In this document: piece after piece, positions 40,118 through 52,713 of the stretch
How the letters are laid out: every line of letters starts with the position of its first letter
Position numbering within the stretch: position 1 is the stretch's first letter
From: Himantopus leucocephalus
Lineage: Eukaryota > Chordata > Aves > Charadriiformes > Recurvirostridae
Assembly (NCBI GenBank): GCA_003993805.1
Contig: RSEF01000001.1
Location: 98,404,340-98,468,339 of the forward strand
DNA: 64,000 bases
Direction: 5' to 3'
Translations under genes and position numbers: made by a program
The notes under the pieces: generated by a model
What the model was told of the DNA's origin: nothing
Seen by the model: only the letters and a program-made list of their open reading frames with translations
The model's database searches: none

Positions 40118-40884
40118 CAAACTGCAGCCTCCGTCTGGCAGCTGAACATCAAGCTCTGGTTTTGATACCTTGCAATAAAGGTCCGTGTCGATAATTGAAG
40201 CTGCTACCTTGCAGCCCCAGAGACCAAAGCCCTATGCCCGCAGGGTATCCACATAGTATAGTCTGTCCAGATAGTATCGCAGCTAGCTTCCCCCAAACAC
40301 TGGCTCCTGACAGCTCACCTCACACTCTTTGTCTAGCAACAACCCTCTGTACCAGCTTACAGGGGCAACTGGTCTCCATGGGCAGCCTGACCTCCTTGCT
40401 AAGCCTGCTGGCAGGGGAGACCCGGAACAGGGGCTGGCTGTTTTCATTACTCCTTTTATTTACTATCCTTGATGAATGACAGTTGACATGAAGGCTGTTT
40501 ATATCTCCATTTACATCTCTCTAGAAGAGGGGTGGGAAAATTTGGATGTAGATTCTCTCATCATTTGGGACATCGGGGATTGTTCCCAGCATTCATCCAG
40601 AAGCTCTGCACCTTGGGGGCAGGGCAAATATCAAGAGATAAGCAGCTGCCTATTACACAGGGCAACACTTTCACTGTGAGATGTGCTGCCATCACCATTG
40701 ATTTAGGGACGAGTGGACAAGACTAAGTTGTTCTGTTAAGAGAAGGTAGAATGAAGCCATTGGGTGCTGGTGAAATCATTGGACTCTCCATCTTTACAAC
40801 CTGCCAGCCAGACTCCTGAGTTCCCCCAGAGACTCACACTGGGGCTAACTGGGCCTTACCACAAAACTGGGAAAACTGGGAGAG

Positions 40885-41275
40885 CTAAAGGTAACTGGGA
40901 GGAGGCAGAAGATGGATGAACAGAGGAAGGAAGGGTGAGAGAAAGCCCACAGAGACAATGAGAAGCAAGTCAGAGGAGAGAGCCAGCGAGTGAGGAAAAG
41001 GGAACTGGACAGGAGGCTTCAGCCTCATGGACTGGGGAGGCAGGACTGAAGAGGGTAGGGGACAGGGAAAATAAAGAGGAAGAGAGTGGAAGAGAAGGAA
41101 TGGCAGAGTCCACAGAGAGGGAATGGACCTGTCAGCAGTAGGAGAGGTGGGGGCAAGAGGCACACACCAAGAGACGGAATAGCTCAGAGAGGATATATGG
41201 ATGGAAGAGGGGAAGAGATGGATAAAGCCAGAGGGGCCTAGGTCTGAGAGCAGGAGGCTGAGGGAGTAGTACACT
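40885..41275 (+). other. Strongly purine-biased tract
   Basis: For almost 400 bases the plus strand is dominated by A and G (many GGAAGAG, GAGAGA and GGAGGCAGG blocks). This gives an artificial 182-codon minus-strand frame rich in Ser, Leu and Pro. No single repeat unit explains it. It starts about 0.9 kb after the CpG island at 39.65-39.97 kb. Confidence 0.75.
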
Positions 41276-42557
41276 ATGCTTTTGTGACTTGGCTTAAAAA
41301 GACTGCTGCCTTGGAGATGAGGCATATGAGGAGGGACAGCACAGAGGACGACACAGCTGCCCCTGTCTGTTCTGTGGCTGTTGCTGTGCAAAGGAACTGT
41401 ATTCACTGTGAAGACTCTCAGCGACTTCTCCACAAACAGCTGTTTTCACCGTCTCACCTCCGAGCACACTCGCTGATCGCAGGTAACCAACATGCTGGGA
41501 AGATGTTAATGCTGCAGCCGTCCTGTCAGGAGCAGCCCGGGCAACAGAGCTGATGCTTCTACCTGGTATCCTGAAAGAAAGCTGAACCACCTCACAATGC
41601 AGCAGTGGCAAGGTTCTGACACCGTTTACAGAGAAGAGTGGCCTTTGTGCCACTCCACAGAGCAGCAGTGCTCCTTCAGTCAGCAGGGCAAGTCTTAAAA
41701 TCCCACCTGCTTCTCCCCAAACCCAGTGGATGGTCCCTATTTCAACGCCATGCAACACAGCAGCCAAAGCTCTCCATTTCCTACAAGGCCCACCAGAAAC
41801 ATGAAACCCATAGCTCCCTCTTTTTCTTCAATTAGCAAAAAAGGTTTGTCTTTCCATCCAGATCTGAGGAGGGCTCTGGGGTTAGTTGGAAGTACGCAGC
41901 TCCCAGCCATAGCTAGAAGTGGTAAGACTGCTAGCCAGGTGTACACTAACCACAGCTCTGCCTGTAGAGGTAATACACAGCTCTCCTGTGCTTAGGGAAC
42001 ATCCCTGGGATCGAGTTAGCTTGATGCTAGATAAAACCAGTCCCCCATGGCTTTCCTGTCCACTGGACAAAGCCACCAGGTTTGCCAAAGGTGACTGGAA
42101 CCAAATTACATCCCTTCTTGCACCTCTTAAGAGCTAGTTTGAGTGTGGCTGGTCACCTACTTCAAAGAGCTGCAACCTTGACAGAGAGGAGGGAAGGAAC
42201 TAGGCAGTCTTGAAAACACAGGTTAGCACTAAAGAAAATCCTGGTCTCTGGTTACAAGTAAATTAATGAGAAGTACAGACATCTGTATATTCCTAACATA
42301 CCGTCTCTGCAACATCTGGCAAAGTTAACATCCAGGGCTGGCAATGTGCTTATGAAAAAATACATAGATTACACTTAAAAACCAAAGCTCTTATAAGGCA
42401 GACATTCAGAACCAATATTAGAAGCATTCCCTTTTATCCCTGTGCCTAGTAATACTGTGGTCTCTCTGAGCAGAGATCCTTAAGAGCAAGTTAACCATCT
42501 TTCAGCAAGGGATTAAATACAGTTGAACCTCTGAGGTTGGACCCTGTGGGGGGGTTC

Positions 42558-42589
42558 TGTGCGCACGTGCGCATGTGCATGTGTGTGTA
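42558..42589. repeat. 32-base alternating purine-pyrimidine run
   Basis: An uninterrupted alternation of purine and pyrimidine, mixing TG, CG and CA steps around GCGCACGTGCGC, preceded by a G7 run. It is a strong left-handed (Z) DNA candidate and a simple repeat. Confidence 0.9.
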
Positions 42590-42639
42590 GATTAGATGAT
42601 TTTCTGAAGCCATTCTAAAGCCTGTTCTTTATAATTATA

Positions 42640-42870
42640 TCAATTTTCCAGGTGGGGAACAAAAGTTTCAGGGAGACTAAAGCTAACATTTTCACCCTCA
42701 GGCTCCTATGTTCAGATTAAGCAACGGGTCTGTCTGACATGCACCCCAAAGGTCCAGCTGTGGCTCCCCAGGATGGGTGTCTGCATCCCTGCTTACATCA
42801 GGTCATGCAGCAAGTCAATGACAAGCTGAGAGTGAAACCCAGATCTGACTAGTGCCCCAGCAGCAAGGTT
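42640..42870 (+). repeat. MIR/CORE-SINE-like ancient repeat
   Basis: The sequence resembles the conserved part of amniote MIR-type SINEs. ATTTTCCAGGTGGGGAACAA corresponds to the 'tttacagatggggaaact' core. CATGCAGCAAGTCAATGACA followed by GAGTGAAACCCAGATCTGAC corresponds to the 'cacagcaagt...gaacccagatct' tail. Identity is patchy, so the exact ends are uncertain. Confidence 0.55.
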
Positions 42871-45231
42871 GCTGGATCACAAGCGTCCAATGTATTTGTC
42901 TTCATTTAATGTGCATTTTTCCTATCCTCTTGAGTAATTTCCTTCCCTTAAAGGACATAAATCACATACCTACTAAGTAAAGAATTATTTAAAGAACATT
43001 TATATTTAAGCTCAAAAAGGAGTACGAATTTAACTCCCTAGTGGCTGAGATGTGACTGGCTGGTGAATATAACTTGGCTTCACTATGTGAAGATGTTTTA
43101 TGGCTTCAATACCAGCTGGCCTGCAAACCAGTGTTTGGTACACTGGGGTGCTACTGTGGGTGAATACCCTTGCTGCAAGTTAACTTAATGCTGTCTTCGT
43201 TCATTTCACTTAAATCGAACTACTCTGCTCTCAGCCCCTAATGCATACAGGCACACAGCAGACTTTGCCCCAAGTTAACTCAATCAGTTTAACAACTCCA
43301 TTTCATCGCATGGCACTCTCAGATGGAAACAAGGTAACAGAGGTTTCTCTTTTACAAGGTAACATGAGAAGCCACACCACAATTTCATTTGGTCCCTGAT
43401 CCTGCTGCTGCTAAAGACTGGGAAAGAAACGTAGGAGTGGAATCATTCCCAGTGACTTCAATAGCCTTGAGACTAGCAAGTGTTAAAGGTAATCCATTAG
43501 CATGAAAAGGGATGCTTTTCCTGTTTATTAAGTACAGCTTAGCAGCAGAAACACCACCAGAAGTTTTAAATGAACAACAAAAAGGACCTAAAAGAAATTA
43601 ATTCATTAGGAAGAATCATAGTGACCATGTTCTACACAACCTAGCACCTGTTCTCTCCCACTATTGCCTTGTGTAGCAGTTGCATTTGTGTGAGGGCTGT
43701 TTCCTTCCCTCTGTGCATCACTCTAACAAGCAATGGATTTGAAACAGCTCTGAACACGAGTCTAATGCTGAGACTTAAGTTTAGGAAAACTGAAACATGC
43801 AAAGATGCATGGCCACTACATCTACAAGACAGACAGTCACTGATAACTTTCAAAAACCTTTGTAAAAAAAAAAAAAAGAAAAAGACCAAACCAAAAATCT
43901 GCCGCCCAAGAATCCTTTAAATCATTTAAAACTGGCAGAGAATGATTTGATCAATTTTAATGCAGACCTTGAACTCTATGCTCAGAAATATGACACAGCC
44001 GTCAGGCACTGCAGCTCCCTCCCAGCCAGTGGACAAGGAACTTTGTGTCAGTTGAGAGAAAGGTTAGACCTACTGCATATATCTGGTGTGCGCTGGGGAG
44101 AGATGGAGGCACAATGTTTATATTAAAGTCCAGGTGAAAGGCTACCAGAAGAGCCCCATGGGGTCTATATTCTTGACTTGACTGACAAGAATAGAAACGA
44201 GGGAATGACACAGAAATCCTGATTATAAGCTACATTTCAAAAGCAAACAGTATTTGTTGACAAGGTGGTCTTAGAACTGTGGTTTGGAACATCTCAAAGA
44301 CCAGCTTTTGGCAAACACAGATCTGGAACCAAGCTCTGATTTCTAATATCCCAGGAGCCCACTGCCTGGGGCTGGAGATGGCTCTGTGTAAAGTGAAAAG
44401 ATTTGGAGTCTTGGTCACATCCAAAATCTATTAAGGTCATGTTTTCTATTTCCCATCCACACATAGCTGAAAAGAAAATCAAACTTGGGAGATTTGCATA
44501 TAAGCACCTTGCCTTTTGAACCAAAGCCTCACTAGACTTGCCTAAGCAAGCACTTTGCTCTTATATCTGAACCCAAACTCTAGACGTCCTTGATGTTGCA
44601 AGTAATCTGGGCCCATTACTGAGCATGGGAATGGGTGCTGGTTTCACAAAGTCAATGAAGCCTTGGATCCCCAGAGCTGACTGGTGGGCATTTGGTCTGC
44701 AATTGCTCTTCTGCTGGGTGCTCTCCTAAGCTCTCAAGCATTGCTCCGGTGTGGAGGGGATAGAAAACCCAGCCTGGCAGCTCCTCTCAACCTCAACAGC
44801 AGGGCAGAAAGGAAAATTTAAGTCAGTTGTAAGCCCATAAAAAGTCAGTTGCACTAGTGGATACAGTTAAATAAGGAAATAGCAGCTTTTACACTATTTG
44901 TGGCCCATCTGTTCCCCAGCCATGCACATGCCCCTTCCCCATGCCTTTGAATCACAGGTCATCAAAACAAGGAGAGGAGCTGGGAAGCTGTAGGCAGGCC
45001 ATCGTGAAAACCATTTGCTTTTGGGACACAGACAAAGCATTCAAGCCTCCCTGCCACAGCATAGCAGACACCACAGTACTAAGGGCAGATCCTCAGTAGC
45101 AATTGTAGGAGAAAAAAAAGGAAGAGGTGTTCATACTCAAGGCACAGAGCACTTTATTCTTTGCAGAACCACAAGGGAAAGAAACCAACCTACAAGCTAG
45201 TAAGGAGGTGAAGTCTGGTGCAGACAAGCTG

Positions 45232-45868
45232 AACAAGTGAACACAGCTCAGAAAGCCAAGGCATCCTGGGCTGCATCAAAAGAATTGCGGCCAGCAGGTC
45301 AAGGGAGGTGATTCTGCACCTCTACTCCGCTCTCATGAGACCCCACCTGGAGTACCACATCCAGCTCTGGAGCCCCCAACATAGGAAAGACATGGACCTG
45401 TTGGAGGAGGTCCAGAGGAGGGCCATGAAGATGATCAGAGGGATGAAGCACCTCTCCAATGAAGACAGGCTGAGAGAGGTGAGGTTATTCAGCCTGAAGA
45501 AGAGAAGTCTCAGGGGAGACCTTATAGCAGCTTCCCAGTATCTGAAAGGCACCTACAAGAAAACTGAAGAGGGACTTTTTACAAGGGCATGTAGTGATAG
45601 GACGAGGAGGAATGGCTTCAAACTGGAAGAAGGTAGATTTAGATTAGTTATCAGGAAGAAATTTTTCACTCTGAGGGTGGTGAGGCACTGGAACAGGTTG
45701 CCCAGGGAAGTTGTGGAGGCCCCATCCCTGGAGGTGTTCAAGGCCAGCTTGGATGGGGCTTTGAGAAATCTGGTCTATTGGGAGGTGTCCCTGCCCATGG
45801 CAGGGGGGTTGGAACTAGAAGATCTTTAAGGTCCCTTCCAACCTAAACCATTCTATGATTCTACGAAC
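45232..45868 (+). mobile_element. CR1 LINE, 5'-truncated, open C-terminal ORF2 frame
   Basis: About 640 bases. It begins in the AAAGCCAAGGCATCCTGGGC region and ends with CCATTCTATGATTCTACG, the avian CR1 tail. A 173-codon frame (45,308-45,829) starting [16 protein letters not shown] covers the C-terminal part of the CR1 reverse transcriptase without a stop, with motifs such as LWSPQHRKDMDLLEEVQRRA and RHWNRLPREVVEAPSLEVFK. It lacks the endonuclease and most of the reverse transcriptase and cannot move by itself. The intact frame suggests a relatively recent insertion. Confidence 0.95.
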
Positions 45869-48800
45869 AGAAGCCGATGTAGTTCTTCATCCCTCCAGAG
45901 GATGTCATCGTAGAGCCACCAAAAAATGCGAGCTTTGTGACCCAAATCTGGAGAGAGCGTGAATAAATGCCTAGTGTTCAGCCGCTCTTCGGACAATAAC
46001 CCCAAACCTCCCTATTTACTTATCTAGAAGTAACGAACTTTCCCTAGGCCAGCGTGCAACTTGTGGAAGGACAGGAGGAGCTGCAAAACCCATGGTGATT
46101 TGAGAGATGTGCAACAGGTTAGCCTGAAAAACAGACAGAATGTGTGGTCTAGGTAACTGGGCTGAGTAAAGGCATGGGGAGTTCACACGCTTTGCAGTTG
46201 CACCTGCTTTCAACCTTTTTTGGTGTCCCTGAGCATGGATGGGTGCGTGGAGGATGCATTCACATGAAGGGAAGATGAGAAAAGAAAACTGTGAACATGG
46301 AGATTGTGTTTATCATGGATACCAGGAACAGACTGTGTTCTGCAGATACTGAGCAAGTGCACCCAGGAAAGAGGTGTGTGTGTGGGGGGGGGTCTGTGTA
46401 CTTGTTTACCCTGTTCACTCATTTCCATGGTTTGTGTCATGAAAAGGCAGTCTTTGGTTTTGTGCATATTTGTCCCAACAGCAATCTACAGCCAAAAGGA
46501 AGAAGCACTAATGATGGTCATGGCACATTTCTGTAATAGTTTCTAGCCTAATGATGCATTTTAATTTTGAGAGTCTAATGCCACACTGGCTTCTCTACTG
46601 AGCTAATTCTACCCTCTGCTGCCTTTGGTCCTTTATGTGGGACACAGGGGCATACATGCCTTTGCCACAAGCCTCAGTCGAAGAAGACAGGAGAGAATCA
46701 CGAGCAGAAATGCCACACCAGTGATGCAGAGCACTCTAAAAGAGTCTCTAGGCTACTGTGCAATCTTAGAAACTGCCACAGCTTAAAGTACTGCTGCTGC
46801 AACCCAAATCACGCACCTTTTCCCTGTCTCAAATGTCCAGGTGGACAATGACCTGGTGATTGTTATACTCAGCTTGCCAAAGTGTCTTGAGATCCTTCAA
46901 GAAAGATAACTACCTGAAAGAAATTCTGCAGTTATTGATAGTATCCAGGAAGCTGGAAGGTAGGCTGTGTGGCTCAGCCCCTGTACCAAACACAGTGGGT
47001 TTAAATACAAGCAAGCTAAACTACAGAGCCTCTGGGCTTTACTGTATCAGACCCCTTAGCCATTGTTTCTCTGTGTGCATGCACCACTCCGGTTTTCCCA
47101 TTAAAGCCTATCAACTGGAAGCAAGCCATCATACCTTCCCAAGTATGATTTAATAAGTCCAAATCCAGGAACTGACCCAGACTACATCCAGTGCTAAAGA
47201 ATCACTCGCCAGTCAGCCATGCAAACTGTGTCTTAATCTCCTGTCGTCTTTGCTGCTGTTTGTTTTGGGGGGTTGGTTTTCTTTGGTTTTGGTTGATGTT
47301 TTTGTTTTTTTTAAACACGGATAGATTAAATTTCCTGCCAACCCACTTTCTCATTCAAACATGTTACAGAGGAAATGGGGGAAGGAGGAAATCAGGAAAA
47401 AACGACCAGCAGAAAATGCCATTAGAAGGCTTAGTGAAGAGTCTGATCCTTAGCCACGTGCACTGTCCTATTCCTACACATCAGCAGTGCTCTCTAAAGC
47501 AAGGGAGCCTCTACCACAGAGAAAGGAAACGTGCTTTTTTAGCTGACAGTGTCTATGGAAACTCATCAAAGAAAATATGCCAGAGCCCTACAATTGGGAA
47601 GTCCCAAAGGCTACCAAGTGTCTCCTCCCCAAAAACCTGCATTCACTAGTCCATGCCCAAAGCTCTTGCCACATATTATCTCCCACTCCCCCTCCACAGC
47701 TGTGCAGGTGACCTAATGAAACCTTTCTTTGCGCTGCCTGCCAGCTGACAACAAGACCTCTGGGCTAGTGCCGGGCTCAGGAAATGCCTTGTGTGTGCCC
47801 TCCCTTGCTTAGGAGGTCACAGACTTGGTAATTCTTGGTAACATCCTCCTTTGATGAAAATTCCCCCGATACCTTTGGTGGGGGGAGGGGATCAACAAAT
47901 TTCAGTTTGATTTCCTCTGCCCAGTACCAGATTGATCACTCAGTTACCTCAGTCCTGGGTGTCATTTGAGGCTACCCTGATTTGAGGTACTCTTCATGAA
48001 GACCTAAAACATGACATACGGAAGATTGATCTCCTGAGCATCCCAGGTCCTCATGGGGAAGCCAGGCAGTCTTGGACAGGACACTGTCTGGTAGACTGGC
48101 TTCTGCTGGAAACTTATCTGTGTTCTAGCAAGACTTTGTTGAAGTGCATGCATCTGAGTAATTTTATTTTTTTAGTTCAGATGAATCAGCAGATTCAAGT
48201 CCAAAATCTGTGTAAGTTAAAAAAAACCTTCTGGCAGTCTACAGACCAGTTTTCCCAAATGTTTTAAATTGAGCTCTCATCTACACCAACTTCTAAAAAG
48301 ATGTCCACTGCTAAAGTGTAAAGCACGCTCTAATGGTTATTTCTCTGTCTCAACACTCAAATGTACAGTTAACCTTTGTGCTAGAACAAGTTTTCTTCTG
48401 ATATTCTTTGGTGGAAGGTGATATAACCAATAGGTGCTGACATTTAAACATCTGTGGCAGTCACTGTGATGGACATTCCTTACTACACAGCTGGGGTTGA
48501 AGGCTGTCAGCAAACTCTTGAATTTCAGCAGTGACTTCCACTTACAACTATAATAGCTTGAACCTTTGTTTGCTTTTTAATGATAAATAGTCACTCTGGA
48601 GCACTATCAAGTCATCTAACTGGTATTATTTTTGGCTAGATATTAGTATTGCTGCAATGCCTCACACAATACAATTTACAGGCTAAAACTCCAGGACACC
48701 GGGTGCTGCACAATCCATGTAAACTATCCTGTATCTTAGGAAATTCTGCTCTAGGTCAATAGACAGAGACATGCAGAAGAATGACGTAAGGGGCAAGCCA

Positions 48801-49835
48801 GTGGCAAGGAATGGATAGTACAGCAGAATACTGACAGGGCTATCATGGGAATAAAATGCAAAGATGCTATTAATGTCACATCAAGGTTGCACAATCAAAA
48901 GATGAAAAATGCAAACATTAAGATTCCTACAGCAACTTTCCCAAAATGGCAATGCAGTCATCTCATTTACTGTAAGGTCTATAGCTGAAAACACATTTAC
49001 AGGAGTATTTTAAACTAGGTGTTGAAAAATACCAAGGAATGAGAACACGATGCATGTACAGCAGCGCTGAATTACCATTGCTACTGGATCTGTAGGTTTC
49101 TGGTTTTAATAACCATTCTCAGAATATCTGGGGGATTTTAGAGAAGAAGCAGGGAAAATGAAACATGGCAAGAAAAATGCAAAATCTTTGGCAAAACATC
49201 AGGCTGCCCTAACTAATAATAACCTTCTGCTAGCAGCTGTTGATGTGGACTAAGAAGTGTATGCTTCCCAGTCCCCTTATGCCCTGGAAATGTGAATGCT
49301 CAGACACTGAAATCTCCCATGCTCTGTCTATGGAGATTAGCACTTTGTTAACTTCCTGACAGTTTCCCCCATCAAACTTATTCAGAAGGAAGAAAGTCAG
49401 TGAGGACCTTCTCGGTGTCTGCCTTAGATTTTGGATCTGAGTTGAACACGCCATGTTTCAGATTGGAAAACCAACACATGAGCAAAGTTAGGCAATTTTT
49501 AAAAACATTTTCCCACATCACTCAAAGCAACAAAAGAACGTTTCCATGAAATGACAGAAAATAAAACTCACCTTTGTCTAGAGAAGTAGAGACCTTGCAA
49601 GCCTGGGAAATTGTACCTTCAAGGGCAACGTGTCAGACTATTATGAATGAGAAAAACAAGGCTATAGTACCAGGGTTCACTACCAAACTGGCCGGCCTAA
49701 TATTGTGCAGGTCTTGGTTGCACGGTCGCTGCTGCCAGTCATATCAAGGATGAGTATTAATGGCCAAATTTGTTGTAGTTACAGAATTAGGTAAGGGAGA
49801 GGAAAAAAGCAGCAGCAGGCAGTAAGAAGTCCTTT
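45869..49835. other. Non-coding sequence downstream of IGSF11
   Basis: About 4 kb between a CR1 copy and the IGSF11 polyadenylation site. There are no gene-like frames. It contains a GT then G8 tract near 46,374-46,392 and a G-rich patch near 47,878-47,889. Otherwise I see nothing recognisable. Confidence 0.7.
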
Positions 49836-52262
49836 TTTTTATATGAATAAAGTTTTATTGACTTTTAGACAATTAGAAAGAACAAAGAAAGAGGAGCAAA
49901 CAGTCTTATGGAGGGTAGGAACCAGAAGAGCTTTCCCAGTAGAAGAGAGGGCCTGCTGAGGGCAGTGTTCCTATAAATGTCACACAGGGGTTGTTACAAA
50001 AGCAGAGAAAATGTGTCTGGGCTTTTCTTTGATTGTTTGTTTTTTTTTTCCCTCCCACGTTAGGGTTTCTAAAGCCACTATTTTTCCCCCTGTCAATCCT
50101 ACCACCCAGCAGCAAAGTGAACCGACAGGCAGGAACGAGGACTGCTCTGGTGAAACGTGTGTGCATACATGCAGAGCAACCACCTGCCTGCACCACCATG
50201 GGGGTTTGCACCCATTCTGGATGGAGTTGTGTAGGGTGGGGAAGGAAGGGAGGTTGTTTGGTTTTTTTTTTTATCCTTTCTTTTTTCTTCTCATTTTTAA
50301 TTTAAGCAAAGAAGGCACAAAATCTCAGCCAAGCTTCAAACCTAGTGCTGCCTGGGAGCCCCCAACCTCCCAAAAAGCCACTGTGTCCATGTGGGAACCC
50401 AGCCCTCACCTCTCCCCCTCTTGCTCAGAGTCTGTGCTTGCATTGAAAAGGTACCGCTCAGGCAGAAGGCCCTGCCCAAGGTTTGTGCACTGCTAGGGAA
50501 AGTAAAGCCATGCTGAGACAAGGAAAGTGAGGATGAGGAAGAGTCTGTTGGCTTAAACAGACCCTTTTACCAATGTGAGAGCTACAGAAAGTCACCTGTG
50601 ACTCCCCACATTGCTTTTCCAAAAGCAGACCTGGGAGGGCTCCGGTGCTTTTGGAGGTGACCACTGCCGTTACATGTGCAAGGGTTGTTGTTACGCAGGA
50701 GGGCTGAGATACCCATCCAGGCACAGCCCCTTCGAGCCAGTGCTCTCTAGGAAAGTAAGTCCCAGCCCTCAGTCCAGCCCTCCAAATGGCACCAGGTTCC
50801 TTGAGCAGTTTCGACTCTTGGCTTTGATTAAGGCTATTTAGTTGCAATAGAAAAAGGATAGGTGCCAGCCACAACCACCTCCCTGGCTGCAAGGAGATGG
50901 CAGAGCGACTGGCAGATGCCACCAGTACCCAGGCCCAGGACATTGCAGGATGTAGAGGAGGCAGAGAGATAGCATGTGGGCTTCCACAGGGCTACCTCCT
51001 CCATTAAGCCCCTGCTTTCACTCTTTCTAAGGAAAGGGATTTGGAAATGAATCCTGCCAGCCTCAGCGTCTACGAAGTCTGTGCGCGTGGGAGAGCAGGA
51101 ATGAAAACTGTGATGCCTCCGTGTGAGGGCCACAAGCACAACATGTGCCTTGCCATGCCGACCAGCCATGGATAGCCTCATAAGGAAAACCCATCATGCA
51201 AATACCAAAGCTGTGGGGTTTGCTGCCGCTTGCCCCGAACCAGAGCAGCCCAAGGGCAGCAGACACCTCTGGACCTGCCTGCTGCTCTGCCATGCCACAC
51301 TGCTCGTCTCTGCCTCCTGAATAAACCCAGCAACACCCCCCCAAAAAAAAAAAGCCATGAGGCCTACAGCAGCAGCAGCAACAGCAGCGACGCACCCTTG
51401 TGCTGCGTGGAGTGTCTCGGGGAAAGATGCTCAGACGGCTGCGTCCTCCACAGCCATGAATAGGGCTCTGGTGGCACCCCAAGCTAGTGCAGGAAAAACA
51501 CCCACTTTTGAGGAGGACCTGTGTGTGTCTGTGTTTGTGTGCGTGTTGGGGTGGGGGAAAAACTGCAAATAATAAAGACAAATGCTCCCCAGCTCACTCC
51601 CTCACCCAGCCGTCCCCTTGGCTGGGCTGGTGGCTGTGCCTCCACCTCTCCCCTCCAGCCTGACCTGTGCCTCCTCACAGCCAGCCCCAGCGCACTGGTG
51701 TCCCTTCTCCAGCAGCGGGGCCGGGGCAGTGGGGAGAGTGCCAGGGCCGCCATGTTGAGGCATACCCTGCCTCAGGACCCCTCCCCACTCAGCCCTCCCT
51801 GCCACAACACAGGCTGTCGTCCTCTTGGAAATAAAACAGCAACAACAACGGAAAAAAAATAATATATATATATCTCCCCAAACCTCCCTGAAAGACCCAA
51901 ATGGATGGAATCCGTTCCCAACAAAACCAATGGGAAACAAAGCAAAAGTCCCCCCTGAGGGCAGGGCTGGGTGCACATCCCGGCCGGGGCCCAGCAGCTG
52001 GGGAGCATGTCCCCACCTCCCTGCTCCTCTGGCCTTGGCACATCTGCGGCGTCCACCAGCGTGAGGAGCCCCGACAGCTAGGGGGATGAGGCATGGCCAG
52101 GGCTGTCCCCCTGGCCAGCAGTGGCCTCGGGAAGGGAGGGCAGGGGGGAGAGGCGAGTGTGTGTCCCCCCGCCGCCTCGCTGCCTTTCAGGAAGGAGTAG
52201 AGTCTCTTCGCCCCAATGGGTACAAGAGGCTCCTTGCTTGGCTCTTGGCCGCCACGGTGGCC
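49836..52262 (-). other. IGSF11: IGSF11 3' untranslated region (inferred)
   Basis: About 2.4 kb from the stop codon to the expected cleavage zone just beyond the AATAAA at 49,854-49,859. No acceptor or coding frame suggests another exon. The stop-proximal 0.7 kb is GC-rich. Further along, on the plus strand, there are a CAG/CAA microsatellite near 51,369-51,394, a G/T-rich stretch near 51,519-51,560, a short AT run near 51,861-51,874 and T-runs near 50,041 and 50,262. A variant ATTAAA at 50,296-50,301 could give a shorter form. Extent is inferred from signals, not from transcripts. Confidence 0.6.
49854..49859 (-). terminator. Polyadenylation signal AATAAA for IGSF11
   Basis: This is the only canonical AATAAA on the minus strand that I found between the stop codon and the left end of the gene. 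It reads CAATAAAAC. Cleavage is expected 10-30 bases further left, in the stretch ending at a short A-run. An AATAAA on the opposite strand overlaps this point closely (49,846-49,851). Confidence 0.6.
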
Positions 52263-52713
52263 CTACACAAGGGAGCCAGCCCGGCTCTGGGCGGGCACCA
52301 TGACGGGGACAGCCCCAATCCGCTCCAGCGTGGCCTGGCTGACGGCATAGGAGCGGGTGTGCGGTGGCCGCGGCTTCCTGCTGACTGAGCCGTTGCTTCG
52401 GATCACCTCCTGAGGGGATGGCGCCGTGCTGGCCGTCACCACCAGCGTCTTAGGGGGAGCCGGGGATGGGTGACCACCATTGGCATAGACGGGGCGGGTG
52501 CTCGTGCTCCCTGAGCGGGAGAAGGGGGGCTGGTGGGCATCGTTGCTGTTGCTGAAGCGGGTGAAGGAGTCTGTGGCGTGGTTGGCTTTGGGGTCATTCC
52601 AGTAGCGGCTGTTGTAGGTGTTGGAGGAGGTGAGGGTGTCGTTCTCCGATGAGGATGCATCGGCGTGGAATGTCTTTGCGGCAGAGGAGCATTTGGGTGG
52701 CAGGTCATCCTCC
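52263..52713 (-). CDS. IGSF11: IGSF11 exon 7, coding part: cytoplasmic tail and stop
   Basis: 451 coding bases after the acceptor ctccttctcag before GGAGGA. Phase 2 is completed by one base, then 149 residues and a TAG stop. The tail is rich in Ser, Thr, Pro and Asn. It starts [13 protein letters not shown] and contains [16 protein letters not shown] and [17 protein letters not shown]. It ends SRAGSLV, a class I PDZ ligand (Ser at -2, Val at 0) of the kind that binds PSD-95 in mammalian IGSF11. The exon is GC- and CpG-rich compared with the left half of the window. Confidence 0.95.

Larger units (their letters stand above)
41276..45231. other. Intergenic, no gene seen
   Basis: About 4 kb containing the alternating purine-pyrimidine run, the MIR-like repeat and an A-rich stretch at 43,863-43,882. 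The 157-codon minus-strand frame at 41,294-41,767 overlaps the end of the purine-rich area and has no recognisable domain. Confidence 0.55.

Noticed and set aside
40885..41433. 182-codon minus-strand open frame
   Set aside because: It is the complement of the purine-rich tract. Its Ser/Leu/Pro-heavy composition follows from the base skew, and no domain is recognisable.
43863..43882. A-rich run as the tail of a processed pseudogene
   Set aside because: No recognisable gene sequence precedes it, and no target-site duplication is visible.
50458..50943. 161-codon frames on both strands near 50-51 kb
   Set aside because: They lie in the IGSF11 3' UTR, lack motifs, and occur on both strands.
51063..51581. 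172-codon minus-strand frame in the 3' UTR
   Set aside because: A low-complexity GC-rich frame downstream of the IGSF11 stop, with no splice acceptor or family resemblance.
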